Shown one piece after another: positions 7,603-7,966 of a DNA stretch of 7,966 bases. The stretch spans positions 1 through 7,966 of the forward strand of contig JAMNXK010000072.1 of assembly GCA_023653245.1 (NCBI GenBank), given 5' to 3'. The translations under genes were made by a program, and so were the position numbers. Within the stretch, counting starts at the first letter, position 1. Each line of letters begins with the position of its first letter. The notes under the pieces are model-generated. The model was not told where the DNA came from. It saw only the letters and a list, made by a program, of their open reading frames with translations, and made no database searches. The DNA is from Tagaea sp. GTDB lineage: Bacteria > Pseudomonadota > Alphaproteobacteria > CACIAM-22H2.

Positions 7603-7716
7603 CCCGCGCCGATCCGCGCCGGCGTGGACGGCGTGGTGATCGCCCAGGCCTGGGGGGCGGCCGTGCGCCAAGGCCAGCACGTGCTGGTCGTCGGGCGCTT
7701 GCGCCCGTTCGCGTAG
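7603..7716 (+). pseudogene. C-terminal tail of an unknown gene next to the IS remnant
   Basis: The plus strand reads IRAGVDGVVIAQAWGA followed by AVRQGQHVLVVGRLRPFA and a TAG at 7714-7716. Codon choice (GGC GTG GAC GGC GTG GTG ATC GCC) matches the host genes. The frame stays open leftward into the IS, but there it is only the antisense of transposase, so the native part starts near 7603. It is probably the last 35-38 residues of a gene whose 5' part was lost when the IS junction formed. I cannot name the family. The opposite strand is also open here, but it is alanine/arginine/histidine-rich and looks like a shadow. Confidence 0.4.
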
Positions 7717-7784
7717 CCGGCGCGCCCCACTCTTTCCGCAATTCGCCCGGAATAGCCGGGGGGCTCCGCGCTTTGTCTTCGCGA

Positions 7785-7803
7785 CGGCGGCATCCTGCCG
7801 CCG
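7785..7803 (+). repeat. Inverted repeat in the leader of the last gene
   Basis: CGGCGGCA and TGCCGCCG form a perfect 8-bp stem with a 3-nt loop (TCC). It ends 9 nt before the ribosome binding site of the gene starting at 7824. No T-run follows. It may be the terminator of the upstream gene acting with Rho, an mRNA leader hairpin, or chance in GC-rich DNA. Confidence 0.4.
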
Positions 7804-7823
7804 CTCGAAACCGGAGAAGCCCA

Positions 7824-7966
7824 ATGAAGAAGACCCTCGCCGCCGGTCTCGCCTTCTCGCTGGTGGCGCCCGCTTTGGCTTTCGCCCAAGCCACGCCCGC
7901 CACCCCGGCGCGCCCGAACGCCCAGGCGCCCGCCACGGCGGCGACGCCGGCGACGCCCGCCAAGAA
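7824..7966 (+). CDS. Sec-exported Ala/Pro/Thr-rich protein (5' end, runs off right edge)
   Basis: ATG at 7824 follows GGAG (7813-7816) with a 7-nt spacer, a good ribosome binding site. The first 47 residues are visible. MKKTLAAGLAFSLVAPALAF is a textbook Sec signal peptide (lysines 2-3, hydrophobic core about 5-20), with probable cleavage around residues 21-23 (AFA|Q or AQA|T). The mature start is rich in Ala, Pro and Thr with ATPATPA-like repeats (24-46), a flexible low-complexity linker typical of periplasmic or envelope proteins. There is no lipobox cysteine, so it is not an evident lipoprotein. The functional domain lies outside the window, so no function is assigned. It has its own ribosome binding site and sits 107 nt after the stop of the broken plus-strand tail. 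Confidence 0.8.
   Translation, partial: MKKTLAAGLAFSLVAPALAFAQATPATPARPNAQAPATAATPATPAK

Overview
The window looks chromosomal and comes from a GC-rich alphaproteobacterium. The evidence is the strong G/C preference at third codon positions, the gene order mreB-mreC-mreD-mrdA(PBP2)-rodA in one tight run, and protein sequences typical of that class. Genus cannot be fixed from the sequence alone; a Rhodospirillales- or Rhizobiales-like lineage is a guess.

Layout. Positions 1-532 (minus strand) hold the 5' part of a gene for an exported, Tat-signal-bearing metallo-beta-lactamase-fold hydrolase that runs off the left edge. Positions 533-867 are a 335-nt divergent intergenic region with promoter-like elements, a perfect DnaA box and an 18-bp perfect palindrome. 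Positions 868-6383 are the rod-shape/elongasome operon on the plus strand. MreB is the actin-like filament, MreC and MreD are the membrane link, PBP2 is the class B transpeptidase and RodA is the SEDS glycosyltransferase. Together they form the complex that inserts new peptidoglycan along the lateral wall. Gene spacing is 16 nt, 11 nt, a 4-nt overlap and 3 nt, so co-transcription and translational coupling are very likely. Positions 6384-6484 hold a second DnaA box, a hairpin that could be the operon terminator and a likely tRNA promoter. Positions 6485-6560 encode a complete tRNA-Lys(CTT).

The right end is a scar. From about 6723 to about 7602 lies a minus-strand remnant of an IS3-family insertion sequence. 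It keeps the DDE catalytic domain and one apparent terminal sequence, but it has lost orfA and the other end, and it carries a 1-nt frameshift in orfB. On its left it abuts the C-terminal tail of a minus-strand reading frame (stop at 6635). On its right it abuts the C-terminal tail of a plus-strand reading frame (stop at 7714-7716). The simplest reading is insertion followed by deletion or rearrangement. The window closes with the start of a plus-strand gene (7824 onward) for a Sec-exported Ala/Pro/Thr-rich protein.

I found no convincing undescribed system. The points most worth checking are the identical 13-bp DnaA-box repeats on both sides of the elongasome operon, the palindrome in front of mreB, and the IS-associated junction with two broken gene tails.
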